A model generated the notes under the pieces. It made no database searches and was not told the origin of the DNA. It worked only from the letters and a program-made list of their open reading frames with translations. A DNA stretch of 64,000 nt, taken from NCBI GenBank assembly GCA_026770025.1, contig JAMXDE010000060.1:248001-312000 (forward strand). Direction: 5' to 3'. Position numbers and translations under genes: made by a program. Positions 1-10,257 of this stretch are shown piece after piece (position 1 is the first letter of the stretch; every line of letters starts with the position of its first letter). This DNA is from Craspedostauros australis (Eukaryota; Bacillariophyta; Bacillariophyceae; Mastogloiales; Achnanthaceae).

Positions 1-2339
1 CTGTGGAGGGGGTGGCGAGAGACGTCAGTTTGTCGTGGGCGATTCATCCTGTCGTTTACCGCTGCAGTTCATCGGGCAGCCTCTTGCAGTTGGTCTTTTG
101 CAGACGTCTGCACGTCCCCCTTCAGACGAGAAATGATTCGCTAGTTGACCGGCCTTCGGCATCACAATACCATCTCTATATCAACATATCGTATGTGCGG
201 GACAGGTCAAATTGGGAGGCCATGGACATGCCAGCACCTCGAGTCCGTGCACAGTCCATGTCTGGAGATGGTCGATGTCGCTCGGAGACTCGGCTGTGGT
301 GGCAAATCCCGAGAGCAGCGTGCCGCACCCCTTGCCTCGGCAGCACGCTGCATTCATGCAAAACGTCCGCATCGAACTTGACGTCGCTGTATCTGATGTT
401 GCATCACATCATACGTCATCAGCATCGGAGTCTTTCACCGCTATCACAACCCCTCATCTCATGATGAAGCATCGCAATGGCAGCAGCTTCCATATCCGTC
501 ATGGCAGGCAGCATCAGCAGCAGGAGCACTGCACATTGCATACAGCTACATCCCGTCCACGTCAGTCTCCGTGCTTGTCTTCATCTCCATGCCCGCGAGC
601 AGCTGCACCAGCAACATGGCTCGTCACATGAGACCGCATGTCTATGGCGCGGAAGTCAGTGTCCTGGTGCACAATATGGATCAACCGCCCATCCCATGCA
701 GCTGCCTCCGATCGATGTCGGCATCCAGAGTTCATATCGAGCTGCATGCCTTTCCGCGATGGTGACTGCGGCCCTGGCTCACATTACAAGACCAAAACGG
801 CCAACGGTGGCTAACCACTGGCCCTCTTCGTCAGCATCGGTGTCCGCATCCAACAACCGCACACCAAAATCAGGACCAGCACGAATGCAACTCCTCTGAC
901 GCGTTATCTCGTCGCGTCAATCTTCATGTCTCTGCCCAAGACGCACCAAAGAAGATGCCATCGAACCCTGCTGCATTTCACCACCTACCATACAACGTTA
1001 TTATGAGGGCATTGCCCACAGCAACCGCAGCAGCATCGCAGCCCACCGCATTGGATCGGATGCAGTCGCCACTATCAACACATCATTTCATGATAGCAGA
1101 GCAGACTACGTCGCATCCGATCCATTTGGTCATTCATTCTCAGATACGATCACGCTTGTGTGCGCCACAATGGAATCACCTTGCGGTTAATCCCTTTGCA
1201 GTAGAATCACATCGCAGTCGAATCGCCTTGCCGTCCAACCACCCGCCCATCTGCAGATCGCCACACTAACACGCCACTACCCCATTCATTCTTTGAGCCT
1301 ATTGCATCCGCATCCAGTCAATGGTCACCAGCAGTACCAACACCATTGCGGCCTGTATGATCTAATCAAACTGACAACCGCACCTGTGTCCATGCCTACC
1401 AGCGGCCTCCCACACATCGTGGATAGCGCACACCGCCTCCATGCCTGTGCGCATACCCCTATTCATCTTCTTCTTTTCGAATACGAACCGCAACGGCAGC
1501 AAGCAAATGAAAAGAAACACGGCCGGTTGCGATGCACAGCACCAAAGCGATCGCATATCCAACTGCCACCGCAACATACCTACTAATGCACTGTGATTTC
1601 TGTTTCTCCCTCGGCATCGCATCCCTTCTGTCGCTACGTGCGGAGGCGTGTACGTTTGCAACAGCATTGGCAGTGGCAGTGAGACACCCACATCGACGAC
1701 AACCGATCCACTCCGCGCCAAAGTTTGGGACCGTATCCGTTCGTGGTATCGACGCGGCCCATTGCATCGTGAGACGTCGACGGTTGAGTTGATGGTGACA
1801 GCACTACCTGCATCAACAGGATCATTCACAGGTAAGTATAGAAATAAAACCCATCTTTGATGCACGGACTTGTTCTCTGAACAACGCTGGTAAATGATGG
1901 AAACACTTCATTGCAACAGCTAATTCAACCACACGTACGTACGTATAATACTGTAGTATACCCTAGTATACTCAATTATCTTCTATTATTCTCTATTCTA
2001 TCGTATCAGTAGTTCTGTCTGATTCCTGTTGAACTGCAACAACAGCCACGAGAGTTTTTCATCCAACTGCGCGATCCTGTTGTGCTTTGCGGACGGCAAT
2101 CACGAGAACAACTCCAAACCAGCAACAGCAAACCCCTGGTGATGCCATACAAAACGCACTAGTACATACCGATACGATACACCATCTCATTTGAACCATA
2201 AACTGAGCGTATCATGTGAATGCTGGACTTTTGACGAGAGTGAACGTCGCACTTTAATCAACATTATTTGTATTGCCATTTCGGTCCGTACGACTACGTG
2301 TTGTGATGTCCAAAAACTCTAGGGGACACCCCCGCTTCA
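1..2339. other. No recognised gene; left edge of window
   Basis: This 2.3-kb stretch has only short overlapping open frames on both strands with biased composition (Ser, His, Thr, Ala-rich) and no motif I recognise. None has homology-like sequence blocks, a plausible domain or a convincing start context. A TA-rich patch lies at about 1935-2000. I see no RNA gene. Confidence 0.5.
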
Positions 2340-2344
2340 TGGTC

Positions 2345-2974
2345 TATTAGCGCACGCTAAATCTCTAACAATAGCGACACCCGTCGACCAATCAGAAATC
2401 TCCACTTTTCTTACCTTTTCCGTTCCGAACGGAAATTTTGGTCGAAAATCCGTTGTGTCAGATTTGTGTCGCATTTCGCGTCGCAAGAATCGTTTTCCCT
2501 CAATCACAGATCCAAAAATGTCGTGGAAATTGATTTCTTGCCAAGATGAGCCAATCTGCCCAATCAGGACAGACTTGGATCTTGGGTGTGACACGTGCGA
2601 ATCTTGCCCTGACCTTCTCAAGTGAATACGATCAATCGTGCGATCGTACTACTAGCAACATCGTGAGAAGACGTAATTTACAACACGGGCTATCGCGGTG
2701 TTTTGTTCATTGACTTTTGCACCTCATCTTCACGCAGTAACACGCACATTTGTCGTGTTGTCTCCGTGTTATTTTTACTTGCAATTGCATGAGATCATGT
2801 CATGCCTCTCTCATGCTCACAGTTCCAAGAATACAATCTTGTGAGCTCGACAGCATTCCTACTACCATACGAATAACACAGTAAACAAACACTCTCCTCA
2901 CCAACAACAACGACTTGATCACTCTACGTTCTCGGTGCGGTATCTTCAAACCCATCTACGATTACGTTCTAACA
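2345..2974 (+). repeat. 5' LTR of copia element
   Basis: This 630-bp LTR is identical to 8914-9543 at a constant offset of 6569 bp. It begins TATTAG and ends CTAACA, so the outer dinucleotides are TA...CA rather than the usual TG...CA. A U3 promoter and the R boundary cannot be placed by eye. A 9-bp-arm palindrome lies at 2417-2435. Confidence 0.96.
2417..2435. promoter_or_regulatory. Palindrome in LTR, possible regulatory site
   Basis: TTTCCGTTC-C-GAACGGAAA is a perfect inverted repeat with a single-base centre, present in both LTRs (also at 8986-9004). Its position in the 5' third of the LTR, where U3 control sites normally lie, suggests a binding site for a dimeric factor. The role is inference only. 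Confidence 0.3.
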
Positions 2975-3294
2975 GATTAACAGTCGCAAGCTTTCACCTA
3001 CTGAATTGATTGCGTGACAATCCATCCATCCTTCATCCCTCGTTCACCCACGAGCGATCCCTTCACCTTCCATCACGTGACGACGTGATTTCGGCTTCCC
3101 TTCGGCTTTCTTGCATCCGCAGAACGCCCTCCTTTCGGTCCCTCTGCTGAGTTCGGGCCTTCCCACTCAGCCATCCAAGACTTCCTGCAGCACCCTCCCG
3201 CACCAGAAGACGATTCAGTCAGTGCACTCCAGCCTCAGCTATCCTTCAGCCTCCAGCATCCGCATCCGCTCTCTCCATCCATCCATCGCTCATC
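2975..3294 (+). other. Copia leader (5' untranslated, includes primer-binding region)
   Basis: This is the 320-bp stretch between the 5' LTR and the Gag-Pol start. The bases directly after the LTR, where the primer tRNA should anneal, read GATTAACAGTCGCAAGC. I cannot match them with confidence to a tRNA end or to the half-tRNA primers used by many copia elements. The rest is pyrimidine-rich leader, and the start codon at 3295 has no upstream stop-free extension worth preferring. Confidence 0.6.
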
Positions 3295-6200
3295 ATGACG
3301 ACTGCTGAGACGGACCTCGCCACCTTGGATCATATCCTCGGTGTCATCGGCATCCCTTCCGACTCAACTCCTCGCGATATCATCGCTCATGAGGACATCA
3401 TCAGCCCTCTCGACCTCGTCTCTCTCACTGAGGATGACCTTCGCAGCTTCCATCTCAGTGGCAACACCAATGATGGCGAGCCTTTCACCGCATCCCTCGG
3501 CATCAACCACATCCGCAAGATCCTGAACCTCGGCAAGTGGTACCTCACCCAGTCCATTCTGGATGACGATACCTGGAACGAGCTTGATCGCGCTACCTTC
3601 ATGGCGTTCACGGCTGAGCAGAGCAACCCTTCTCTTCCTTCTTCGCGCTCGCATTCGACTGCAAGCACACCTGTGCCATCCCCAATTGGCATGGGCATGG
3701 GCATGGGCAACCACACCACTCCGGCATCCGCATTCCGTCCTGTGGCCGAAGAACCTCCGCATGTGAACTTCGGATTCGAACCTTCGGCTTCGGTGCCTGA
3801 TCCTGCCTTCCCGCAACCACCTGTGACTCCATCCATGGCACCCTCTTCCAACTTCCAAGGTGTCCATGCCATGGAGCTACCGGCTGACTACGTCAAGGAG
3901 TTCAGCAAGGCAACCAAGCGAGAGAGCCTGTCGCTCCCAACACTGAAGGACGACAAGCACTTCCTCACCTTCATGCGGACCTTCGAGACTCTCTCCTTCT
4001 CTCATGGACTCAACCACCATCTTGACATGGACTTCATGCCAGCACCCAAGGACGAGGCCTTCTTCGCGAGCCAGAATCGCTACCTCTTCGCCGTGCTCAC
4101 TGAGCATGTCAAGACTTCCAAGAGTCGGCGCATCATCCGTGCCTACAAGAAGTCCTGCGATGGCCGTGCGGCCTACGCCGACCTCGTTGACAGCTACACC
4201 AGTGGTGTCGTCGGCGAGACTCTGTCCATCAAATACAGAGACACCATCGTCGCCTTCCGTCTGGACCAGACTTGGACCAAGACCCGCGAGCAATTCCTCG
4301 ATGCCTGGGAAACCAAGCTCGATGACATCGAAGAGCTCGATGATGCATGTGTCGATGAGGCGGTCAAGCAGCAATGGTTGCGCACCGCCATCGGTCCCGA
4401 TGTTGACTTGACTCGGGCCTACACCAACGTGAAGTCCAACTCCCGTCAACGTCACAAGCAATCTCGCGGCTTCATCAAGGTTGGTGTCTCCTTCGAAGAC
4501 CTCCTTGAGTTCGTTCGAGATGAGGCACAATCCCTCGATGCCAACCAGCCTCGCACCACATCTCGGCGCAAGGTCAACAACGCCAAGACCAGCGGCTCTG
4601 CTGGCAAAGGCAATGGCAAGGACTATGCCAAGGACGACCGCCGTTCCATTCCCAACGACGAATGGCGTGAGATGTCCAAGGATCAGCGCAAGGCATTCCT
4701 CGAAGCAAAGGGAAAGTGGCGCAAGAACAAGGGCAAGGGCAAGGCTGACTCCCACCGAGCTGCCAACAACGCTGCCACATCTTCGGGCACCACCGACACT
4801 CCTTCCGCAACCCCGTCCGCTGGCAACACGGACTCTTCCAAGGCTGGTGACCAGTCCACTGCCATCGATCGCCTTCTCGCGCAGACCAAGTCCACCTCTT
4901 CGTCTGACGATACTCCTCAACTGGTCTACAAGGGCCAGACCTGGCGCCTTGCCAACTCCACGGTGGTCCGGTACAGCTTCAACAAGCTTGTCAAGGACCA
5001 CTCTGGCTCTCTCGTCGACAGCGGTGCCAATGGTGGCCTGGCTGGCGATGACGTCCTCGTTCTCTGCAAGACAGGACACACCGCCGACGTCAGTGGCATT
5101 GGTGACTCTGCCATCGCCAACCTCGACATCGGTACGGTTGCTGGTCTCATCCAGACCACCGAAGGGCCCATCATTGGTAAATTCCACCAATATGCGCTCT
5201 ACGGAAAGGGCAAGACCATCCATTCATCCAACCAGCTTGGTGCCTTCGGAATGGATGTCAACGAGCGCCCACGGAATCTCCCTGGAGGTCGCCAGACCAT
5301 CATCACACCAGGAGGCCACATCATCCCACTGGCTGTCCGGCAAGGCCTGTCCTACATGGACATGGCCAAGCCCACCCGCTCTGAACTCGACAAGTATCCG
5401 CATGTTGACTTCACAGCGGACGACGAATGGGACCCTTCTTCCCTCGACCAGGAGGTGAACCTCGACGACGTCGACGATGATGACGCCGCAGCACTCCAGC
5501 GCCGCGAGAACAACTCTACCGTTCTCACGGCCTACACTGGTGCTCGCCAAGCCGACATCGCTGACAACCCGGGCAGCATCATTGCCACTCGCAAGCCTGC
5601 CGACTACGAGGCTCTCCGACCCCACTTCGGCTGGATACCAGCTCGTCGCGTTCGCGACACTCTTCGGTGCACCTCCCAGTGGTACCGTACCGCCGAGCGC
5701 TTCTCCATGCGCAAGCATTTCAAGTCTCGGTTCCCAGCGGCCAACGTCGACCGTCTCCATGAGACGGTTGCGATGGATACGCTCTTCTCCGATACCCCTG
5801 CTCACGACGACGGGGTTCCCGGCCATGGCGGCTGCACCATGCTTCAGGTGTACGTCGCTCTCGACTCTCGGTTCACGGCCGGCTTTCCCATGCCATCCGA
5901 GGGCCGCATCTCCGACACTCTCCGTGACTTCATCCGACGCCACGGGGCTCCCGACCTACTGATGTCCGACAACGCCAAGGCGCAGATCGGTAACAAGGTT
6001 ATGGAGATCCTCCGGCAGTATCACATCCGTGATCACCAGAGTGAGCCGGAGCATCAACACCAGAACGGCGCGGAACGCCGGATCCAGGATATCAAACGCA
6101 CAACCAACGGTGTGATGGATCGCACGGGTACTCCCGACCGCTTCTGGCTGATCTGCACGCTCTATGTGATTGATCTCTTCAACCACATCGCGCAGGTCAC

Positions 6201-8889
6201 CGCTGGCTCCATCACCCCCCTTCAAGCCGCCTTCGGACAGCGACCGGACATCTCCAAGTTCCTGTCCTACCGATGGTGGCAACCTGTCTACTACCGGGTT
6301 GACAACCCCACCTTCCCCAGCCAGTCCAAGGAGCGCAGTGGACGCTGGGCCGGTCCCTGCCTTCACAAAGGCGATGATCTTACCTTCTGGGTCCTCGACG
6401 ACGAGACCCAACGACTTCTTCCTCGGTCTGCCATCCGACCTGCCGACGACTCTGCCACCCGCAATCTTCGTGCGGACTTCCCCTTCCCCATTGTTGGGGA
6501 GGACGGTGGCTCTGATGCCATGAATGTGGCGAATGGGGAGCCAGACGACGACATCTCCGTACCTCCTGACTCCGACCCCATCGTACACTCCCTCGCCGAT
6601 TCCATCCTGGCTGACCGCCGCGGCACAGACCCTGAAACAGTGGGGAATGCCAAGGTCCACATCCCGAAGTTCTCTCCTGAGGATCTCGTTGGGATGACCT
6701 TCATCCACGAGAAGGATGGCCAGCAAGTCAAAGCGGAGGTGGTGCAAAAGGTCAATGACCTTGACGCAGCCAACCACCAACGCATCAAGATGCTACTCGC
6801 ACTGGCTGATGGGGAGACGCATGACCTCATTTCCTACGTTGAGCTCGCCGACATCATCGAACGGCAACAGGAGCACAACGACGACCCTGACGCCAAGTGG
6901 GAGTTCGACTCCATCATCGGACATGAGGGTCCCCTCTCATCTTCCTCTCCCTCCTACAAGGGATCGAGCTTCAACGTCATCGTCAAATGGGGAGACGGCT
7001 CCACCTCCACCGAACCCCTCTCCATCATGATTCAGGATGATCCTGTCTCCTGCGCTGCCTACGGCCGCCGCCACGAGCTGCTCGACGAGCCTGGCTGGAA
7101 GCGCCTCAAGCGCCTCGCCATCCGCACCCATCGTCTCGAGCGCCAGGTCCACAAATCCAAGACCTTCAACCACGCTCCCACCTTCCAGTTCGGCGTCCAA
7201 GTCCCCCGCAACCACAAAGAAGCGCTGCGACTCGACGATAAGAACGGCAACACTCTCTGGGCCGATGCCGAGAAGAAGGAGATGGACCAACTCTTCGGGT
7301 ACCACACCTTCAAGTCTCTCGGCAAAGGCGCCCCTGTCCCCTCCGGCTTCCAGAAGATCCGCCTTCAATGGGTCTATGCTGTGAAGCATGACCTCCGCCA
7401 CAAGGCGCGCTGCGTCGCTGGTGGTCATCTCACCGACCCCTGCAAGGATGCATCCTACGCAGGTGTGGTCAGTCTTCGCTCTCTCCGCCTCTCCCTCCTC
7501 GCCGGTGAACTCAACGGCATTCCAACATGGGTTGGAGACATCGGCAATGCGTATCTTGAGGCCTTCACTCAAGAACGCATCTGCTTCATTGCTGGTGACG
7601 AATTCGGTGACTTCGCTGGTCATACCATGCAGATAGTCAAGGCACTCTACGGCCTGCGCACATCGGGCGCCCGATTCCATGAGGCTCTCGCCGACACCCT
7701 TCGCGACATGGGTTTCCTCCAATGCCGCTCCGATCCCGACGTCTGGATGCGTGACGCCAACTCCCATTGGGAGTATGTCTGCGTCTACGTCGATGACCTC
7801 ACCGCGACGATGGCCGATCCCAAGGCTTTCTTCGACATCCTCTCTTCGAAGTACGGGTACCAGCTCAAGGGAGTTGGTCCTATCAAGTACCATCTCGGTG
7901 CTGACTTTGGCCGTGATCCCGACGGCACTCTCAAGCTCTCCCCGCAATCCTACATCAAGCGGATGATGGAGAACTACGAACGCATGTTCGGCGAGCTTCC
8001 CCGCAAGATCAGCTGCCCTCTCGACAAGGCCGACAGTCCGGAGCTCGACACCTCTTCCGAACTCAGCGAAACCGACAAACGCAAGTTCATGTCGCTCATC
8101 GGTGCACTCCAGTGGTGTATCTCCCTCGGACGGTTTGACATCTCTGTCGCCGTCATGACGCTGGCACGCTTCCGCTCAGCTCCTCGCCAAGGTCATCTGG
8201 ATCGCGCAAAGCGCATCTACGGATATCTTCGCAAGCATCCTGATGCTGCCATCCGCTTCCGCACCTGCGTCCCCCGCTTCGATCTTCACTACGAGGTTCC
8301 CAACCATGACTGGATCTACTCCGTCTACGGGAAGACCTCTGAGGAGATTCCGGACGACATCCCCGAGCCGAAAGGCAAACCTGTCCGAACCACCACGTTC
8401 GTCGACGCCAACCTTCTCCACTGCCAAGTCACTGGCAGATCTGCTACCGGTGCTCTCCATCTGGTCAACCAGACCCCCATCGAATGGTTCTCCAAGCGTC
8501 AAGGCACAGTTGAGACCGCCACCTACGGGTCCGAGTTCGTCGCTGCCCGTCAAGCTACGGAGCAGATCATCTCCCTCCGTCTTGCCCTTCGTGAAATGGG
8601 CATTCCGATCGACGGCCCCAGCTGGATGCTGGGTGACAATCAGTCCGTCATCACCTCCTCCACGGTCCCCACGAGCATGCTCTCCAAGCGCCACAACGCA
8701 CTGGCCTACCATCGCGTCCGGTCCGCTGTCGCCGCTGGCATCCTCTACTTCATCAAGATCCCCGGCACGCAGAACGTCGCCGACGTGATGACGAAGTTCC
8801 TTCCATGGGCTGTCTTCTGGCCCCTCGTGAAGCCCATCCTCTTCTGGAAAGGGCACACCGAGTCCTCTTCCCCGACCTACAAGACCTGA
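3295..8889 (+). CDS. Copia Gag-Pol polyprotein, intact
   Basis: The 1864-residue single frame has no stop or frameshift. Residues 1-520 are Gag-like: an alpha-helical N-terminus, Gly/Met- and Ser-rich linkers, then a Lys-rich tail around 440-490. I see no CCHC zinc knuckle. The aspartic protease motif LVDSGANGG has its Asp at 575. The integrase core shows D828 (AMDTLFSD), D892 (SDNAKAQ) and E927 (HQHQNGAERR), a DD34E spacing. Reverse transcriptase has YVDD at 1498-1501. RNase H shows D1704 (FVDANLL), E1747 and D1781 (GDNQSV). The protein makes the capsid, matures itself, reverse transcribes element RNA and integrates the cDNA. All catalytic residues I could check are present, so the element looks autonomous. 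It lacks a Gag/Pol frameshift, as is usual for copia. Confidence 0.96.
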   Translation: MTTAETDLATLDHILGVIGIPSDSTPRDIIAHEDIISPLDLVSLTEDDLRSFHLSGNTNDGEPFTASLGINHIRKILNLGKWYLTQSILDDDTWNELDRATFMAFTAEQSNPSLPSSRSHSTASTPVPSPIGMGMGMGNHTTPASAFRPVAEEPPHVNFGFEPSASVPDPAFPQPPVTPSMAPSSNFQGVHAMELPADYVKEFSKATKRESLSLPTLKDDKHFLTFMRTFETLSFSHGLNHHLDMDFMPAPKDEAFFASQNRYLFAVLTEHVKTSKSRRIIRAYKKSCDGRAAYADLVDSYTSGVVGETLSIKYRDTIVAFRLDQTWTKTREQFLDAWETKLDDIEELDDACVDEAVKQQWLRTAIGPDVDLTRAYTNVKSNSRQRHKQSRGFIKVGVSFEDLLEFVRDEAQSLDANQPRTTSRRKVNNAKTSGSAGKGNGKDYAKDDRRSIPNDEWREMSKDQRKAFLEAKGKWRKNKGKGKADSHRAANNAATSSGTTDTPSATPSAGNTDSSKAGDQSTAIDRLLAQTKSTSSSDDTPQLVYKGQTWRLANSTVVRYSFNKLVKDHSGSLVDSGANGGLAGDDVLVLCKTGHTADVSGIGDSAIANLDIGTVAGLIQTTEGPIIGKFHQYALYGKGKTIHSSNQLGAFGMDVNERPRNLPGGRQTIITPGGHIIPLAVRQGLSYMDMAKPTRSELDKYPHVDFTADDEWDPSSLDQEVNLDDVDDDDAAALQRRENNSTVLTAYTGARQADIADNPGSIIATRKPADYEALRPHFGWIPARRVRDTLRCTSQWYRTAERFSMRKHFKSRFPAANVDRLHETVAMDTLFSDTPAHDDGVPGHGGCTMLQVYVALDSRFTAGFPMPSEGRISDTLRDFIRRHGAPDLLMSDNAKAQIGNKVMEILRQYHIRDHQSEPEHQHQNGAERRIQDIKRTTNGVMDRTGTPDRFWLICTLYVIDLFNHIAQVTAGSITPLQAAFGQRPDISKFLSYRWWQPVYYRVDNPTFPSQSKERSGRWAGPCLHKGDDLTFWVLDDETQRLLPRSAIRPADDSATRNLRADFPFPIVGEDGGSDAMNVANGEPDDDISVPPDSDPIVHSLADSILADRRGTDPETVGNAKVHIPKFSPEDLVGMTFIHEKDGQQVKAEVVQKVNDLDAANHQRIKMLLALADGETHDLISYVELADIIERQQEHNDDPDAKWEFDSIIGHEGPLSSSSPSYKGSSFNVIVKWGDGSTSTEPLSIMIQDDPVSCAAYGRRHELLDEPGWKRLKRLAIRTHRLERQVHKSKTFNHAPTFQFGVQVPRNHKEALRLDDKNGNTLWADAEKKEMDQLFGYHTFKSLGKGAPVPSGFQKIRLQWVYAVKHDLRHKARCVAGGHLTDPCKDASYAGVVSLRSLRLSLLAGELNGIPTWVGDIGNAYLEAFTQERICFIAGDEFGDFAGHTMQIVKALYGLRTSGARFHEALADTLRDMGFLQCRSDPDVWMRDANSHWEYVCVYVDDLTATMADPKAFFDILSSKYGYQLKGVGPIKYHLGADFGRDPDGTLKLSPQSYIKRMMENYERMFGELPRKISCPLDKADSPELDTSSELSETDKRKFMSLIGALQWCISLGRFDISVAVMTLARFRSAPRQGHLDRAKRIYGYLRKHPDAAIRFRTCVPRFDLHYEVPNHDWIYSVYGKTSEEIPDDIPEPKGKPVRTTTFVDANLLHCQVTGRSATGALHLVNQTPIEWFSKRQGTVETATYGSEFVAARQATEQIISLRLALREMGIPIDGPSWMLGDNQSVITSSTVPTSMLSKRHNALAYHRVRSAVAAGILYFIKIPGTQNVADVMTKFLPWAVFWPLVKPILFWKGHTESSSPTYKT

Positions 8890-8904
8890 ATGTCCGGGAC
8901 ACGC

Positions 8905-8913
8905 TTTGGGGAG
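8905..8913 (+). other. Polypurine tract of copia element
   Basis: TTTGGGGAG lies immediately before the 3' LTR and 16 bp after the Gag-Pol stop. A purine run at this exact place primes plus-strand DNA synthesis in LTR elements. The run is short (GGGGAG), so the assignment rests mainly on position. Confidence 0.6.
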
Positions 8914-9543
8914 TATTAGCGCACGCTAAATCTCTAACAATAGCGACACCCGTCGACCAATCAGAAATCTCCACTTTTCTTACCTTTTCCGTTCCGAACG
9001 GAAATTTTGGTCGAAAATCCGTTGTGTCAGATTTGTGTCGCATTTCGCGTCGCAAGAATCGTTTTCCCTCAATCACAGATCCAAAAATGTCGTGGAAATT
9101 GATTTCTTGCCAAGATGAGCCAATCTGCCCAATCAGGACAGACTTGGATCTTGGGTGTGACACGTGCGAATCTTGCCCTGACCTTCTCAAGTGAATACGA
9201 TCAATCGTGCGATCGTACTACTAGCAACATCGTGAGAAGACGTAATTTACAACACGGGCTATCGCGGTGTTTTGTTCATTGACTTTTGCACCTCATCTTC
9301 ACGCAGTAACACGCACATTTGTCGTGTTGTCTCCGTGTTATTTTTACTTGCAATTGCATGAGATCATGTCATGCCTCTCTCATGCTCACAGTTCCAAGAA
9401 TACAATCTTGTGAGCTCGACAGCATTCCTACTACCATACGAATAACACAGTAAACAAACACTCTCCTCACCAACAACAACGACTTGATCACTCTACGTTC
9501 TCGGTGCGGTATCTTCAAACCCATCTACGATTACGTTCTAACA
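8914..9543 (+). repeat. 3' LTR of copia element
   Basis: This is the 630-bp copy identical to the 5' LTR. It starts 24 bp after the Gag-Pol stop codon and ends CTAACA, followed at once by the target duplication TGGTC. Confidence 0.96.
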
Positions 9544-9735
9544 TGGTCCATGATCATGCCCATCCCCGTCACATCCATTGTATCCGAGCATCCTATCGCT
9601 CTGAACGCTTTCGTATCCATCGGCTGGGCATGTATTGTGCCAGGTTTGCTCATTGTTCTCTCTCCAGCTTGCGATATGTGGAAATCTGGAGTTTCGACAC
9701 CAGGCGAAAAACTCCGGTCCTCTGTCATGCAATCT

Positions 9736-9801
9736 GTTAGGGTTAGGGTTAGTACTAGGGTTAGGTTGGGGTTAGTACTGGGGTTGGGTTAGGGTTAGGG
9801 G
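9736..9801 (+). repeat. Interstitial telomere-like TTAGGG repeats
   Basis: The array contains GTTAGGGTTAGGG runs interrupted by AGTACTAGGG and GGTTGGGG variants, roughly ten degenerate units. TTAGGG is the telomere repeat of many eukaryotes including stramenopiles. The array is internal, about 190 bp after the copia insertion. It may be a fossil of telomere repair at a break or of chromosome-end fusion. Confidence 0.85.
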
Positions 9802-10238
9802 GCTTGGGGTTCGGGATGCCACCACCAGGCAACATCAAATGAGCAGCGCACCGCTGTTCCGGAAGCCGAGCAAGTCGTGGAAACCATGGGCGCCAATTCT
9901 GCAACGGACAATGACATGTCGTGTTGGACTAGCTTCCCACTTTTTCAAACACTGATTGTCGAACGGGAACCCCAATCTTTCCCGAAATCCACGCTCAAAA
10001 GTATCAAAACAGTGACGTCTGTACGTCGCCTCCAAATTAGTTGTAGCCTTACCTCAAAACTAAAATTAAAATAACTTCTGAACTAAAGGAGATAGGGGGG
10101 GTCTTGAGGGTTGTGTAGGGTCCTCACATATAGGGCTATCGATGTGTGAAGTTTAAGAGGCAGCAATTTGGAATCATCGGGGAATATCCATCGATCCTGT
10201 TGAACCCGGGTCTTAGGGCACCCAAGGTGGAAACCTCC

Positions 10239-10257
10239 ACTCTCTCTCTCTCTCTCT
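10239..10257. repeat. CT dinucleotide microsatellite
   Basis: A run of about nine CT units. It overlaps no gene. Confidence 0.9.

Larger units (their letters stand above)
2345..9543 (+). mobile_element. Complete Ty1/copia LTR retrotransposon (CoDi-like)
   Basis: The element has two direct LTRs (2345-2974 and 8914-9543), a leader, one long Gag-Pol frame and a short 3' segment. It is flanked by a perfect 5-bp target-site duplication TGGTC (2340-2344 and 9544-9548). The two LTRs were compared base by base and no difference was seen, which means very recent insertion. The domain order Gag, protease, integrase, reverse transcriptase, RNase H is that of Ty1/copia (Pseudoviridae-type), not gypsy. 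The wording of the protease and integrase blocks resembles the copia lineage known from diatoms; that assignment is from memory. The element replicates through an RNA intermediate in virus-like particles and integrates a cDNA copy. Confidence 0.95.

Noticed and set aside
3877..5223. A 448-codon minus-strand frame inside copia Gag-Pol
   Set aside because: It is the antisense shadow of a strongly biased coding region and has no domain. The plus-strand frame carries all motifs.
9484..9792. Open frame running from the 3' LTR into the telomere-like repeats
   Set aside because: It crosses the LTR boundary and ends in repeats, with no motif.
10190..10220. A possible tRNA T-arm-like sequence (TGAACCCGGG)
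   Set aside because: No matching acceptor, D or anticodon stems could be folded around it by eye.
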